Origin: Undaria pinnatifida
Taxonomy: Eukaryota; Sar; Phaeophyceae; Laminariales; Alariaceae
Length of the DNA: 64,000 bases
Direction: 5' to 3'
Assembly (NCBI GenBank): GCA_012845835.1
Contig: JABAKD010000026.1
Coordinates: 6,771,493-6,835,492 of the forward strand
The translations under genes and the position numbers were made by a program. Within the stretch, counting starts at the first letter, position 1. Each line of letters opens with the position of its first letter. Shown one piece after another: positions 40,001 through 50,654 of this stretch. The notes beneath the pieces are model-generated. The model had not been told where the DNA came from and made no database searches. It worked only from the letters and a program-made list of their open reading frames with translations.

Positions 40001-41059
40001 TCTCTCCCCCTCCACGTTCCTTCCCTGATACATTGACTTCTTGTTTATCACTGTTTAGGGCGAGACGATAAAATAGTTTTTGAACAGGGGCATGTGACCT
40101 GATTGAGTGACGTCTTGTTTCTTCTCCCTCTTTCTACTGTTTCCTTTTCCCGAGGCGTTACTTGGCTGCTTTTGTGAACGACTTGTTATTTCCTCCTCAA
40201 ACTTTCTGTTCCACCGCAGAGTTAGTTATCTGTGATTCGTTGATGCCTTGTCTCTTTCTCCGTCCGTCTGCCTTCTCTTCCCACGCAGCGTTACTTGCAC
40301 TCGCTGCATTGTCAGTCCGCGGTTTCGATGGACGTGCACCGCATCGACCCTTCGTTGGCGCTGGCGTTCTACCTGCCCAACAGGGCGTCCTTCCGAGATC
40401 TCACCAAGAAAATCGCCGAGGTGAAAACGCCATCACCACAAACGAAACCCTCGATTTACAGCGATACAGCAGCACTTGCAAGCACATATTCTCTTACAGA
40501 AGATCGGGCTTTCTGTGCGCGTCAATACGTTTCTGGTGCCTAACCTTGAGGGATTAAGAGGAGGATTGACGCGGCGCTTGCCTCGGTTTTCCTCCCCCTG
40601 TCTTTGGTTTCGGTTCGATTCAGCTCCCACGCCGACCACGTCTGCTCCTGGCCGCTCATATGTATTTTGATAGCTGGCTCTTTGATCAAAATTCTTTTTG
40701 GGCCATCTCAAAGCTCAAGTGTAGTTTTGCATTTTTTAAATATAGCTGTCTATGAAAACTGAAACCGGTTTTCAATGGTTTGCCGCCCCCCCCCCCCCAC
40801 CCCCTGCTCGTGTCGCGCTTCAGACTATGCTCGTACAGACTGCGGCCTTGCATGACCATGGTTACGCCGCCCCGCCCTCCCCCCTTCGCGTGCTCGTGTC
40901 GCACCTCAGACTAACCCACATCCCTTTTCCGTGGAACAAACCCGGCCGGACTACGAGGGGGAGATGGGGCTAGCGTTTATGATCAACCAGAGGGATGACG
41001 ATGGGACTACGGACGATGACGATGATGATTATGTCTTCGTCAAGGGTCCCGAGAGATGA
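33709..41059 (+). CDS. ATG4: ATG4 family cysteine protease (peptidase C54), 7 exons, 5' end not found
   Basis: It cleaves the C-terminal tail of ATG8 and removes ATG8 from lipid in autophagy. Exons: 33709-33883, 36032-36155, 37377-38436, 39045-39131, 39426-39499, 40289-40420, 40910-41059; 599 codons plus stop, frame kept throughout. Evidence is the GWGCMLRSAQM block with nucleophile Cys at 33822-33824, LPGEWYGPTTAACVLRD, PQSLGFLGGRPNHAIYF, catalytic Asp and His in LDPHTTQ (39446-39454), and the conserved HC in exon 6. Exon 3 (353 codons) carries two low-complexity inserts (Gly/Ser- and Ala/Asn-rich) around PLRVFVSQGDVVYIDE. The C terminus is acidic and ends with a YVFV motif like an ATG8-interacting region. 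The first exon starts in mid-codon, so upstream exon(s) are missing. The last acceptor is the least certain. Confidence 0.92.
33899..34097. repeat. (TTG)n microsatellite in ATG4 intron 1
   Basis: About 65 TTG/CTG triplets start about 15 bases after the exon donor. The apparent polyGln, polyLeu and polyCys ORFs are artefacts of the repeat. Confidence 0.95.
34690..34990 (+). repeat. Dispersed repeat family R1, copy in ATG4 intron 1
   Basis: It shares TTCTGAATGACGG, a run of T before GCAT, CCAAATCAGTTTTTGGGG and CTCTATCGTAGCACGCGT with 50320-50560. Partial copies lie at 42720-42930 and 48350-48720. No ORF. Confidence 0.75.
35375..35500. repeat. Degenerate (GATCTRTAT)n tract
   Basis: AT-rich tandem repeats GATCTATAT/GATCTGTAT/GATATGTAT within ATG4 intron 1. 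Confidence 0.75.
36176..36418. repeat. Polypurine GGGGA-rich tract in ATG4 intron 2
   Basis: About 240 bases of mostly G/A begin 20 bases after the exon 2 donor. Confidence 0.9.
38484..38530. repeat. (GGAT)n(GGTG)n microsatellite after ATG4 exon 3
   Basis: A GGAT tetramer run passes into GGTG, about 50 bases after the donor. Confidence 0.9.
39620..40288 (+). repeat. Degenerate tandem repeats of the exon 6 acceptor region in ATG4 intron 5
   Basis: Segments resembling GACGTCTTG..TTCTCCCTC..CTGCC..TTCCC..GAGGCGTTACTTG recur about every 80-130 bases, ending with the true acceptor CCCACGCAG/CGTTACTTGCAC at 40289. One copy at 40215-40225 keeps CACCGCAGAGTTA. Confidence 0.6.
40786..40909 (+). repeat. 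Duplicated acceptor of ATG4 exon 7
   Basis: GCCGCCCC(n)..TGCTCGTGTCGC..TTCAGACT at 40786-40830 is repeated about 80 bases later as the presumed true acceptor (CTCAG/ACT at 40910). Confidence 0.7.
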
Positions 41060-41770
41060 CGCACTCGAAACTTCGGCGCCCCGCGGTGTTCTCACTTTTC
41101 ATTGGTCAACATTCGTAATGGGGTGTTCTGATTGGCCGTTGCTTTTGTAGGGTGTTCTGATTGGCCGTTGCTTTTGTAGGGGTGTTCTGATTGGCCGTTG
41201 TCTTTGTAGGGGTGTTCTGATTGGTGGAAACATCCCTGGATGCCACGTGATGTAATTCAAGATGACGTTACATTCGTATGTCTTCGTCAAAGGTCGCGAG
41301 AGATGACCTACGCGAAACGAGGAGGCGTTTTGTTCGCGCCCCGCGCTTCTCTCAGTTCTCGTTGGTCAATCTGTTTTTAGGAGTGTTCTGATTGGTTGTT
41401 TTGATGGACTGTTCTGATTGGCTGTTTTTATTGGAGTGTTCTGATCGGCTTTATGGGAACTTATGGGAATGTTCTCATTGGTAGAAAACTCCCTGGATGA
41501 CACGTGACGTTATCCGAGGTGACGGTATATGAATGCGCCTTCATCGAAGGTCCCGAGAGATGACCTACGCTAGAAAAGGAGGCATTTCTTGCCCGCGGCT
41601 TTCTCGTTTCTCGGTGGTCAATGTCTTTATCAGAGTGTTGCTGACTGGCCAATTTTCTCGAAGTTGTGTTCTGATTGGCCATCGTTTTGTAGTACTGTTC
41701 TATTTGGTGGAAAAATCCCTGGATGACACGTCACGTCATCCGAGGTGACGTTACGTTTTTGTTTTAGTGT
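41060..41770 (+). repeat. Tandem duplication of the ATG4 3' end with inverted-CCAAT repeats
   Basis: The coding end and stop (TATGTCTTCGTCAAGGGTCC, 41030-41059) recur at 41277-41306 (still YVFVKGRER and a stop) and, more decayed, at 41532-41562. Between them lie about ten GTGTTCTGATTGG units of roughly 30 bases. The large unit is about 250 bases. Confidence 0.85.
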
Positions 41771-42080
41771 GATTTGTTTCCGTAGATGACGTCACCACAG
41801 TTTTCTGATTGTGATTTAGTCGGTGTTGTAGAGAGATGAGTTCTGATTGGTCGGGGGTGAGGGGGAAGGGGGCGGCGGCGTGTCGCGGTCCACAATATTC
41901 AAATGTTTGTTTCTGTCCCGGAGAAAAAACGCTCGAGATGTGGCGTGGAGAACCATCGCGCACGATGATGACCGGTGCCTCGGGGCGCAACTTTCCTCAA
42001 TGTCTTGTCTTGCACTGTTCTGCTCCCTCATTGGTGCGGTGCCTTGCCAAACGACGATACTCGCACTAAAGTAGAACCCC

Positions 42081-42512
42081 GCATTATTATGAGATACTGC
42101 AAGTACAGTATTACTCCGTGGGACGAGGTCGTGTCAAGTGATTTTCACCGCACTAAAGTGGAGATCCGCACCAAAGGGCACCGCACTAAGGCGGGACCAC
42201 GACTACTGCTCTTCAATTCACCCCGCACTATTATGAGATACTGCAAGTACAGTATTACTCTGTGGGACGAGGTCGTGTCAAGTGATTTTCACCGCACTAA
42301 AGTGGAGATCCGCACCAAAGGGCACCGCACTTACGCGGGACCACGACTACTGCTCTTCAATTCACCCCGCACTATTATGAGATACTGCAAGTACAGTATT
42401 ACTCTGAGGGACGAGGTCGTGTCAAGGGATTTTCACCGCACTAAAGTGGGGATCCGCACCAAAGGGCACCGCACTTACGCGGGACCACGACTACTGCTCT
42501 TCAATTCTTGCT
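42081..42512 (+). repeat. Three perfect-phase 144-bp tandem repeats
   Basis: Units start at 42081, 42225 and 42369. Because 144 is a multiple of 3, one frame (41975-42544) stays open through all three and encodes a 48-residue repeat (IMRYCKYSITLWDEVV...). No known domain; substitutions among units are few. Coding status is unknown. Confidence 0.85.
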
Positions 42513-42719
42513 GTAGAACTGCTACATGCAGCAGTACACCGTGATTTTGACGACAACATAGTGGTTGGAGGTAATGCATGCCGGAGTTCGCGCAACCCGA
42601 CCAACATTTGTATGTGCTATTAATAGTCCCAAGACGCGTGCTACGATATCTAGAGGTGCACCACGTTTTTTCTATTACTACCCCTCACTTTAGGGGGTTA
42701 AGGCATGTCCTTCTTAACC

Positions 42720-42930
42720 CAAAAACTGATTCAGAGAAAAATAAAGCAGCTACTGCGTATCGGAGATGAAAAATCCAATGGCTTCGGTACACAACGAGAA
42801 TCGTCATGAAACAAACAAAAAAAATGACTTATTTCCGACGATTTGGGGTCAAGCAGCCCCGTCATGCAGAAACCATTTTCGCCAAAAAAAGGTATACCTC
42901 CATCGTAGCAGCACGCGTCCGCCACCGCAA
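42720..42930 (+). repeat. Dispersed repeat family R1, partial copy
   Basis: It contains the GGTCAAG..CCCCGTCATGCAGAAA and CATCGTAGCAGCACGCGT segments of family R1, diverged from 34690-34990. Confidence 0.55.
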
Positions 42931-43243
42931 AAAAGGCACCAAAACAACATAAACCCCCCTACCGTAGACACGGTCTGATCAGACTTCACTTCACCGATAA
43001 TTCCACCCTTTTGAGACGCTCAACCGTTCAGAAGGTCAGAAAACGTTTGGTCCGAATTGTGCAATCCGTACCGTGGGATGATTCGCCGGTCCATGCTTTT
43101 CAGTACGCTCACACCTCCGACAGATCACGCGATCTGCTGCAGTAGATCGCAAACGCTTCGAACAGATCTGCTCTATCTGCCGTTATGAGATGTTGTGCAC
43201 CCGTTGGATCTGTGTTTGTGTAGTACATACCCAACCCCAGAAG

Positions 43244-43715
43244 TGTTAAGGTAATAGACTAGTGGGGTATTAGTCCGTTTGACCACTTGCAAAATGTTAA
43301 CCAATAGCTTACCCAAACTAAGCCTTATAACACTCTCGGGACCGGGGACCCTGAAACGGCGGGATAGCTGGTCGGCCGCATATACGGGCGGACCTGTCAA
43401 CATCCAAGCCGTTTCATTTCCTGGGGATACCAGGGAGAGTATTTTTCAAGTTCGACATGGGGAAAGTCTGAAAAAGTTTATTACGGTGGACGTGGGACTC
43501 GAGCCCACGATCCAAAAAACCCACGGTCTGTCGACGACGCCATTTATTTGTTAAGGTATTAGTGGGGTATTAGTCCGTTTGATCACTTGCAAAAGGTTTA
43601 ACCAATAGCTTACCCAGACTAAGCCTTATAACCCCCCCCCCCCCTGAAACGGCGGGATAGCAGGTCGGCCGGATATACGGGCGGACCTGTCGATTATCCA
43701 GCCCACCCAAGACAG
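43244..43715 (-). mobile_element. TRIM miniature LTR retroelement with an extra partial unit
   Basis: LTRs at 43244-43332 and 43549-43632 flank about 215 bases that contain, on the minus strand, a primer-binding site TGGCGTCGTCGACAG next to the right-hand LTR. After the second LTR a C-run and a second copy of the internal segment (GAAACGGCGGGATAGC..., 43646-43705) follow, as if two elements share one LTR. No coding capacity. Confidence 0.8.
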
Positions 43716-44640
43716 TGCTTTCGGCGACCCTTTACTGTGTGCTGCCCCCCTACACTGCATGGGATAAACGCTGCCTGTTTTGGTTAGGGTACCATCCACC
43801 AAAACCGCAACATAAGAGCAGCGCCCAGTCTGACCGTAGGGTATACGGGTAACGCCCGCAGTGGAGTGACAAACTTCAACCTCGTGGGGTTGACAAGCCC
43901 CAAGCCCGTTGGAGATAGCTGTATCTACCTCCTACGGACCCGCGGGCTGCGCGCTCCCTCCTGTCGCGCTGATGCCCTCCGAGAAAACCGGGGGCTTTGC
44001 CTCAACTGCCACGAAAGACAACCATTCCTTCAAGCACTGTAGGCATCCTTTCATTAATGCAAGTGGCTGCTTGAAGCCTGAACTTGGCTAACTTGGCGAC
44101 GATGACTCACACCGACGTTGACAAACACGCATGGTCTGCTACCGCCGAGACCGTACATTTTTGTCGCCCGAACAAGAAAAATCGTCGCCATCTTTCAGGT
44201 CAATCGCGAAGGTACCACCAGGATCAGGGCCAGGTAAACTGTCACGATACCACATACACGTCGGATCACGATGGTGGCATCCCGCGCTCGCCCACCTCTT
44301 CTGCCCCCGCTCCTGCTTCGGGCGCAGTTAGAGCAGTTTTCTTGCGATTATATGCCCAAGAGCGAAGAGGCCACGACGCGAGAAACCGTGGGTTCGGACT
44401 CGCGTCGTGCTCCCGAGGCCTGGTGTTCCTGAGGGGGACACCACAGGCCCAAAGAGTCGAGGACTGGTGTTCCCAGAGAGGGACATTGCAGACCCAAATG
44501 CCCAACGAGGCTACCGACGGGTTGGCACCGTCGGTGGTGGACTCTTTTTCAGATGCAGCGAGGGCGGCTTCTTTCGAGTTTCCGCCAGCGAGTGAGGAGG
44601 ACTCGACGCGAGAAACCCTGGGTTAGGACTAAGCCTTCTA
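43716..44640 (+). mobile_element. Gypsy-related leader fragment
   Basis: 44270-44640 reads the same leader peptide as the gypsy element at 5100-5540 (GTPQAQRVEDWCSQRGTLQT, DSFSDAARAASFEFPPASEE), here on the plus strand with one open frame from 44084. The segment before it (43716-44270) has no recognised domain. NADAR and pol are absent, so it is a truncated copy. Confidence 0.65.
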
Positions 44641-45190
44641 TATAACAGAAGCATGATGACCATGCAGATATGCAGATGTTACCCTGAAAACATGTCTAGA
44701 TCAAGCAGCGATCAGTGATTCTGGTCTGTCGGACGTGTGCAAGTACGTAGCTATCCAGAGTACCTATCCAACCCAGGAAAAATGTGCCAGTTCATACAGA
44801 TAGAACGGCTCCCACCCGGGAGCATGAGCTAGCAGGCCGTTTTTGTCGTATTCCAAGTACATGTTACGGTATCCCCTCTACTCCACCCCGTTGGGGTGTT
44901 TTGCTTTATAGCAGTTAATCCCTTTATAGCTGGTAGGCGTTATCGCCTGTGCCCGAACGAACGGCTCCGCCACCCCTTCTGCCAGAAGGTATTCGGTGGA
45001 CAATAGATACTAGAGTGTAACATCCAAGCAACCCTCGTGTGAGTGACCATTGCCGAGCTCGAGGCACCCCTGCATAGATAGAAGTAGACGGTGCCTAGGT
45101 CCATATTGCCCCAACACTACTACACTGGCATCGTCGGCAGGACAATACCAATACTGTACATAAAACACACAAAACAAAACACAAATCGCA
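44641..45190. other. Gene-free spacer
   Basis: Nothing recognisable apart from short repeats with GATC/ACCCGGG words shared with 32880-32960. Confidence 0.35.
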
Positions 45191-45515
45191 ATAACGCAGC
45201 TTGCAAAGATGAGTATTGACCCAAACTTCGTCGAACTCACGGCTGACGTCCTTAAAATATTTTTATGAAGTAAGTACCAACACCTCCAACCGTTAGTCTA
45301 TAGTGGAGAAAAACAGAATATTTATGTAGTCTACGTATATAGTCTAGACTATATATTTTAAACAGAAGAATAGGACCCCTTCCTTCAAGAAAAACTCACC
45401 CACACATGACATCTAGTATATTACAAGTACCAACAACGCAGCTTGTCAAGATGAGTGTTGACCCGAAATTCGTCGAATTCACGGCTGACGTCCTTACAAC
45501 AATATTTTTTCAAAA
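45190..45515 (+). repeat. Two copies of the MSFD-type start module
   Basis: ATGs at 45209 and 45451 begin MSIDPNFVELTADV and MSVDPKFVEFTADV, each preceded by AACGCAGCTTG..AAG. The two copies are about 240 bases apart and both lose their frame soon afterwards. Confidence 0.6.
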
Positions 45516-47715
45516 ATCGCCGTATAGTCTACAAAAAGAATGCTACACTGACTGGTCCAAGAATAATGCGCACGCACATGACATTATCATCAACGATTCG
45601 GGCGTGTTCAGAGGTCAACAGGCCATCGTTGTTGACTGCACAGCATACCGTACTGTTGATATTGCGATACTGTCTTATGTAGTTTGATGTGTTGCCACTC
45701 CACGCTTCAAGCAGCTTCGTCAGATATACTGTATAGATAGATGGAGGATGAGCACGCGCATGCACTTCCTACAAAAAAACAAGCAAACTAAAACTGTTGG
45801 CGAAAACGCCTGTTTCACAGCTGTGCAGGGATATTTTTCAAGCCTCCCCTGATCATACTTTTCCAGCATCAGTTAAAAAAAAACGCACGACGCACCGGCT
45901 CAGCGGGCACCGAACACTCATCGAACTGACGAAGCAGAGAAGAGGACATTCAACGCACAGGATATGATGAAGTGGCATGGCAGCTGCAGGACCACTCTGA
46001 GGGCCTGCTGCTACTGTAGTTGCTGCTGTTGCCGTTGGAGCCTGACGGGAAATTCCAAACATGCTTGCTCGAGTTAGGACTGGTCCTGTCATGTCATGAT
46101 GAGGAAAGAAAGAAGGTTCCAACGAGATATCCTTCCTTGCGATCTGCCTGTGTGAGACGGAGACGATGCTTCGACTCCGTATACTTGGTAGCTTTTTCAA
46201 ACCTTGCCCTGTGGGCGGACGAAGTTGCCAGCTTAGCACCTGGCCCAGGAGCTCTTTTGCGAAAGAAAGGTGAGTAGCATTAATAGCAGTGGTACGTGGT
46301 TTTTTGGTCGGCGCCGGGCAGCATAGGCAACGGGTTGCCGCCAAACTAACAGCAGGCCGTCACGGCGATCGTTCCTGGCATCACAAGTAGGCCAGGAGTA
46401 GCTTTGTTCGGGTGCACACACTGTGTGAAGGCGTTTGACCGGGAAAAATCCCTCCACCATCCTGGTTCATAGACAACGGCATCGGCGTCGCTTCACCTCT
46501 CGTGGCCGCATGGGTCCGCCGTGCGAAGAATGGATATATCTCTCTTTGGGCTCTGCGCCAGAACAACTCATACCACTATAATGTCCGTAAATATAAGAAA
46601 CACTTTATCTTGATAGTAATATGTAAGGATTTATTATATTTAAGTACAAAGTATTCTTCGTGTTCTTGAAAAAAAAATTTGCCCACGAGAAGTGGGGTTC
46701 CGGCATCGACCGTACGACCAGTGAAGCAAACAAATTCAATTCCACTCTAATTCCAAGTAGGTTACCCTCGCAAGAACTGGTTGTACGTGCGTTATGAATA
46801 CTTGTCGTAGAACTGCTGCTGCTCGTGACAAGTAGCCTGGGCAACACTCAACACAAGCACCTGGTATCATCTTTCAAGAGCTGTAATTGTACCCGTACCA
46901 TTCTCCGCAGCACGATCAAGAGGCACGAGCTCGTATAGTACCGGTATGGCATACTACCTTGCACCGGTTTACTACATCGTACTAAGGTGTTGCGCAAATA
47001 CTGCTGTTGTTGTTGTCGAACGTAAACAATTTTGCAAAAGCAACGATATCCTCCGTCGTTGGTGAGATGCGGCGGCGGTGATATACCAGTAGGGTATGGC
47101 GTGAACCAGGTACGGCAGCAGTAGTGGAGGGCACTACCATTATGACATCACCGAACAAGACGGTGATGTGCGGGACCCTTGTTGTCGCGCCTACCGGAGG
47201 AAACCGTAACGAACGGGACTGGGGTTGTTGCACGCCAAGGTTGTCTGTACATCTATGTGGAGGCCTCATCTTCCCTCGATAGGGCGGTAGACCAGGTAGA
47301 CCGCTCTTCTGCTGAGAAGAGAGGGACTAACTGTGAATACGGTGGTCACTGCCTGCCGTATGTATCGCGGGATTCAGTCGTACCAGGCGATTTTGACCGC
47401 TGCATTTAGGGATATCGCCTCATTAGTGCAGCCTCTTTCGGGGACCCCCACTGCTGTGTGCTGCTGTATTGATACTTCTGCCCAGCTCCGCCAACAAATC
47501 GAGGTCATCTACAAGTAGTTACCACGGAGGACCATAGTACTTAGGACCTACGCTATAGACAAAAACCTAGTCTAGTCTAGTCTGTAGACTATATTCCCCT
47601 TTTTTCCAAACCATGTTTAGTCCTGACTTCTACGTATGTACGTTTCTTCCGTAAAATATTAGACTATAATAGTCTTCTCCCTTCTCATGATGGTACTACA
47701 CTAGTAACAGTAATC
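45516..47715. other. Gene-free stretch, probably the decayed body of a mobile element
   Basis: No recognised domain on either strand. ORFs up to 163 codons occur (45853-46344, minus) but resemble nothing known. It directly precedes the recombinase relic and may be the remains of the same element. Confidence 0.3.
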
Positions 47716-47721
47716 TACAAA

Positions 47722-48103
47722 AAAGGACATTTGTTTCCGGTAGTTTTGCCAGGTGGGGGTCGGGGAGACGTCGCGCTGACTGCGCCGCGCATGGTCACAG
47801 CGCTGCAGGGGCACCTGCGAGCGGCCGGGCTGCCCAGCAAGTTTACAATGCATTCATTTCGCTCAGGCGGTTCCCTGAGTAAGTCGCTAGCAGGAACCCC
47901 AATGGACGAGATCATGCACATACATGGGCAGCTGGAAGACGGAGAGCATGGCGCGATACTATATTGGGTCTACCACTCGTACGAGAGTAGCAGGGGCCAA
48001 GCGGCAACGGGAGCAGGCTTGCGCCGATGCCTCCGACTTACCACTGTCACCGGCCTTCGCAGAAGATTTTGCTGCATGTTCGCCGAAGTTCCATTTTAAG
48101 TAA
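47722..48103 (+). pseudogene. Crypton-like tyrosine recombinase, C-terminal part, frameshifted
   Basis: The first frame reads HLFPVVL, ALQGHLRAAGLPSKFTMHSFR and SLSKSLAGTPMDEIM; HSFR is the His-x-x-Arg of tyrosine recombinases. After about 47925 the match continues in the +1 frame: GSWKTESMARYYIGSTT, with the Trp motif and the nucleophile Tyr in RYYIG, ending at TAA 48101-48103. One small indel thus separates the two catalytic halves. The GSLSKSLAGT..DEIM pattern is like Crypton/DIRS-type recombinases of stramenopiles. The N-terminal part was not found. Confidence 0.75.
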
Positions 48104-49713
48104 CGTAAGTTTGGGTGGGTTGAGGTAACATGGCTCCAGGCTGGTCAGAAAAGAGAGAAATTCGGGTGGGACCACCGGCGGGGGCAGGGGGCCTCATCCA
48201 ATCCAATACTTGAAATGAAATGATCGGTAACAGAGTTAAAGAATCTACAAGCAGTAGATCGCTCGTATATTTATATTTGTTGTCATGAGACAGATGATGC
48301 TGTGCGAGAGCCGTCGTATCAGACGCGCGTTCCAGGATAGAGGTTGCTCTTTTTGACTTTTTTTTGTTTTGTTTCTGAATGACGGGCGGGCCTCCTTAAC
48401 CCATTTTCGTCGGAATACCGTTGCCGTTTTTGAAATCTGAAACGTTTTTGGCAAACGTAGGTTCATGAAATGTTTCGTTTCTTATCAGGTTGCAATCTTT
48501 ACTTTCGGCTTTTAAGTAAAAAAAACTTCTTTTTCGGTCGAGGGAAAGGGCTCCTCGAGCGAGGCAACCCCAGCAAAAAACGCGGTGTACTTCCACCTTG
48601 CTTGGCGTATGCATGTCGTTTGGTCCGAAGGCGTGACTGTTGATGCGCTATTTTCTGAATGATGGGCTAGCCTGGCGTCTTGACCCAACTTCGTCGGAAT
48701 CGACACAAAATCGTCGGCGCGTCACCCGTGTAATGATCAAGGCTATGTATGGTGGAGGGGGTTCACTTTTTGGGACCTTTTTTTGGACGCGCGTATAGGG
48801 TGACTCGCGCGAGTGATCCGCCCGTTTCTTGCGCCGTCTTACGCTCTCGCGATGTTTTCATTTTTGTCACCAATACGAGGAATCCGCAATCGATGGAGTT
48901 GTAAGCTACGCTGCGCAAAATAAATCTCCTGCCTTTTTTTGGTCAGGGAGGTACGGAGTCGCTCGTGCGACTGGCTCAGACCAGGTGGTGAAAATGGGTG
49001 TATATCATAACATCATCATAACATCACCATAACACCGTCGTAACATCCCCCCTACTGATGAAAAAGCGTGTCGGCGCCGTCATTGACAACGCGCCGCAAA
49101 TTGATTGAAACCACATGCGTGCTGTTAAAGCACAGGTACACCTGTGCGTACAAGAAAGCTTCGGGCCGAAACGTGTTTCCCGGTGGACGGTCACCATTAT
49201 GGTTATCGAGTTGTTAGTAGACCGTATTGTGCGGGGCGGAGAACCCTAACTCCGCACAAGGGGAATGATCGCATCACGTGGTGTGAACATGATAATAGCA
49301 TGCCTTAGTCCTGGTATTTTGCAACGTTACTGGTTTGTGTACCTACTGCTGTAGTACCAGGTGGTAATCAAACAGCCAACGCACCTGATGAAAAGATTTT
49401 GCAGTGTTTGGTTTTGCAATGTTAGGAGGCAAGGAGGCGTTTCATTTTTTGTGAAATAAGTGCCCGTTTTCAAATTGCGCCTCGAGTGTGCCGATTCAAT
49501 GGTGGTTTGTTTTCAGAGTTTGATAAAACGCACTTTACTACCGAGCGAAACGTCGCATACAATTTGAGATGCATTTTTCGATTCTGTCCGCAGCATGAAC
49601 TACAGTATCCAACAGAAACACTGGTGTCCAGGCTGGGTTTCTCATGCGGGAGGCGGTGCGTTCTACACAAACTTCAGTATAACGGCTCCCGAACTTCTTG
49701 TGTTCCTGTAAAC
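48104..49713. other. Gene-free stretch with a repeat family R1 fragment
   Basis: 48350-48720 carries two short R1-like segments (CTGAATGACGGGC..., CTGAATGATGGGC...). 49000-49045 is a small ACATCATCATA repeat. No gene is seen. Confidence 0.45.
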
Positions 49714-49790
49714 GTCGGCCCGAAAATCCCGCCCTATACTAATTTCAAGTAAATTTGTGAAAAAACGGGTTTTCAGTTGTAAAGGCGTTA
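49714..49790 (+). repeat. About 90-bp dispersed repeat, partial copy
   Basis: CCCTATACTAATTTCAAGTA to CAGTTGTAAAGGCGTTAA, the same family as 13905-14000. Confidence 0.6.
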
Positions 49791-49791
49791 A

Positions 49792-50241
49792 TGTAAGGTT
49801 ATTGGGCGGGAACACAGAGTGTCCCCTGCAGGTCTGCCAACTGAGCAGGTCCTTGGAGAGTGCTCACTTTCGTAGCCTTCGTAGTCGTAGCTTTATTTGA
49901 TTCCACCTGAGCCCCGGGTGGCTTCTGAGATCGGAGGCACGTGCCTCCGATTTATTTTATTTTTATTTATGTGCCTCCGATTTATTTCCTAACTTTCCCG
50001 AATATAAACCGCCAACCTTATCATACGAAACCCATCCAAATTATCACAAATTCGGAAATACAACACACAAAAAGATAAGAGAGGACACACAGACCCGTAC
50101 ATAGCCCTGTACCACGTTACGCACGAACAGGGTACCCTGGTCGCCCCCCGGCTCTGGGCTGAGAAGGGCGTCGGCGGCAGGACTCGAACATGCGCGTGAA
50201 ATCACGGTGGGTTTCCAATCCTTCGAGGCCGTATCTCAACA
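49792..50241 (-). repeat. Solo gypsy LTR with a tRNA-Ser-derived insertion
   Basis: It begins TGTAAGG and ends CTCAACA and aligns with the 5569-5837 LTR, including the GATCGGAGGC/GTGCCTCCGA inverted repeat. About 160 bases (about 50060-50221) are inserted near the right end. They include, on the minus strand, a tRNA-Ser 3' half (TTGGAAA loop, variable arm, T-arm TTCGAGT) close to that in the gypsy primer-binding region. No internal region is attached. Confidence 0.7.
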
Positions 50242-50319
50242 TAAATCACCACGTTTCTTAGCATGTGTCCTGTGCTGTACAATACAAGGGCACAAGCTGG
50301 GGTGGAGGTATACCTGGCT

Positions 50320-50560
50320 ATTTTGTTTTCTGAAGGACGAGGCTCCTTGACCCAAAATCGCCGGAAAAAAAGTAAGTGATGGGCCTTTTTTTTTGCATGA
50401 TTTTCGTTGTGTACCTAGGCAACGGGACTTTTTTATCCGGGATCATAGCAGTTTTGGTTCTCCAAAATCGGTTTCGGGGAGAGGTATTAAGCTCCCAAAT
50501 CGAGGAACCTCCTCAGAAAAAAAAGTGGAGAACCTCTATCGTAGCACGCGTCTAGCAACG
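50320..50560 (+). repeat. Dispersed repeat family R1
   Basis: It aligns with 34690-34990 over most of its length (TTTGCATGATTTTCGTTGTG, CCAAAATCGGTTTCGGGG, CTCTATCGTAGCACGCGT). Confidence 0.75.
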
Positions 50561-50654
50561 ACACCTACCTAAGAACGACACATGATGCGGTGGAGGTGGT
50601 AAGCACCGTTGTTTTCCTCTGCAAGGTGTATGGCTTGGAGAGTTCTATAAAAAA

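Noticed and set aside
46020..46344. Overlapping ORFs on both strands near 46 kb
   Set aside because: No motif, no splice or start support, and surroundings consist of decayed repeats.
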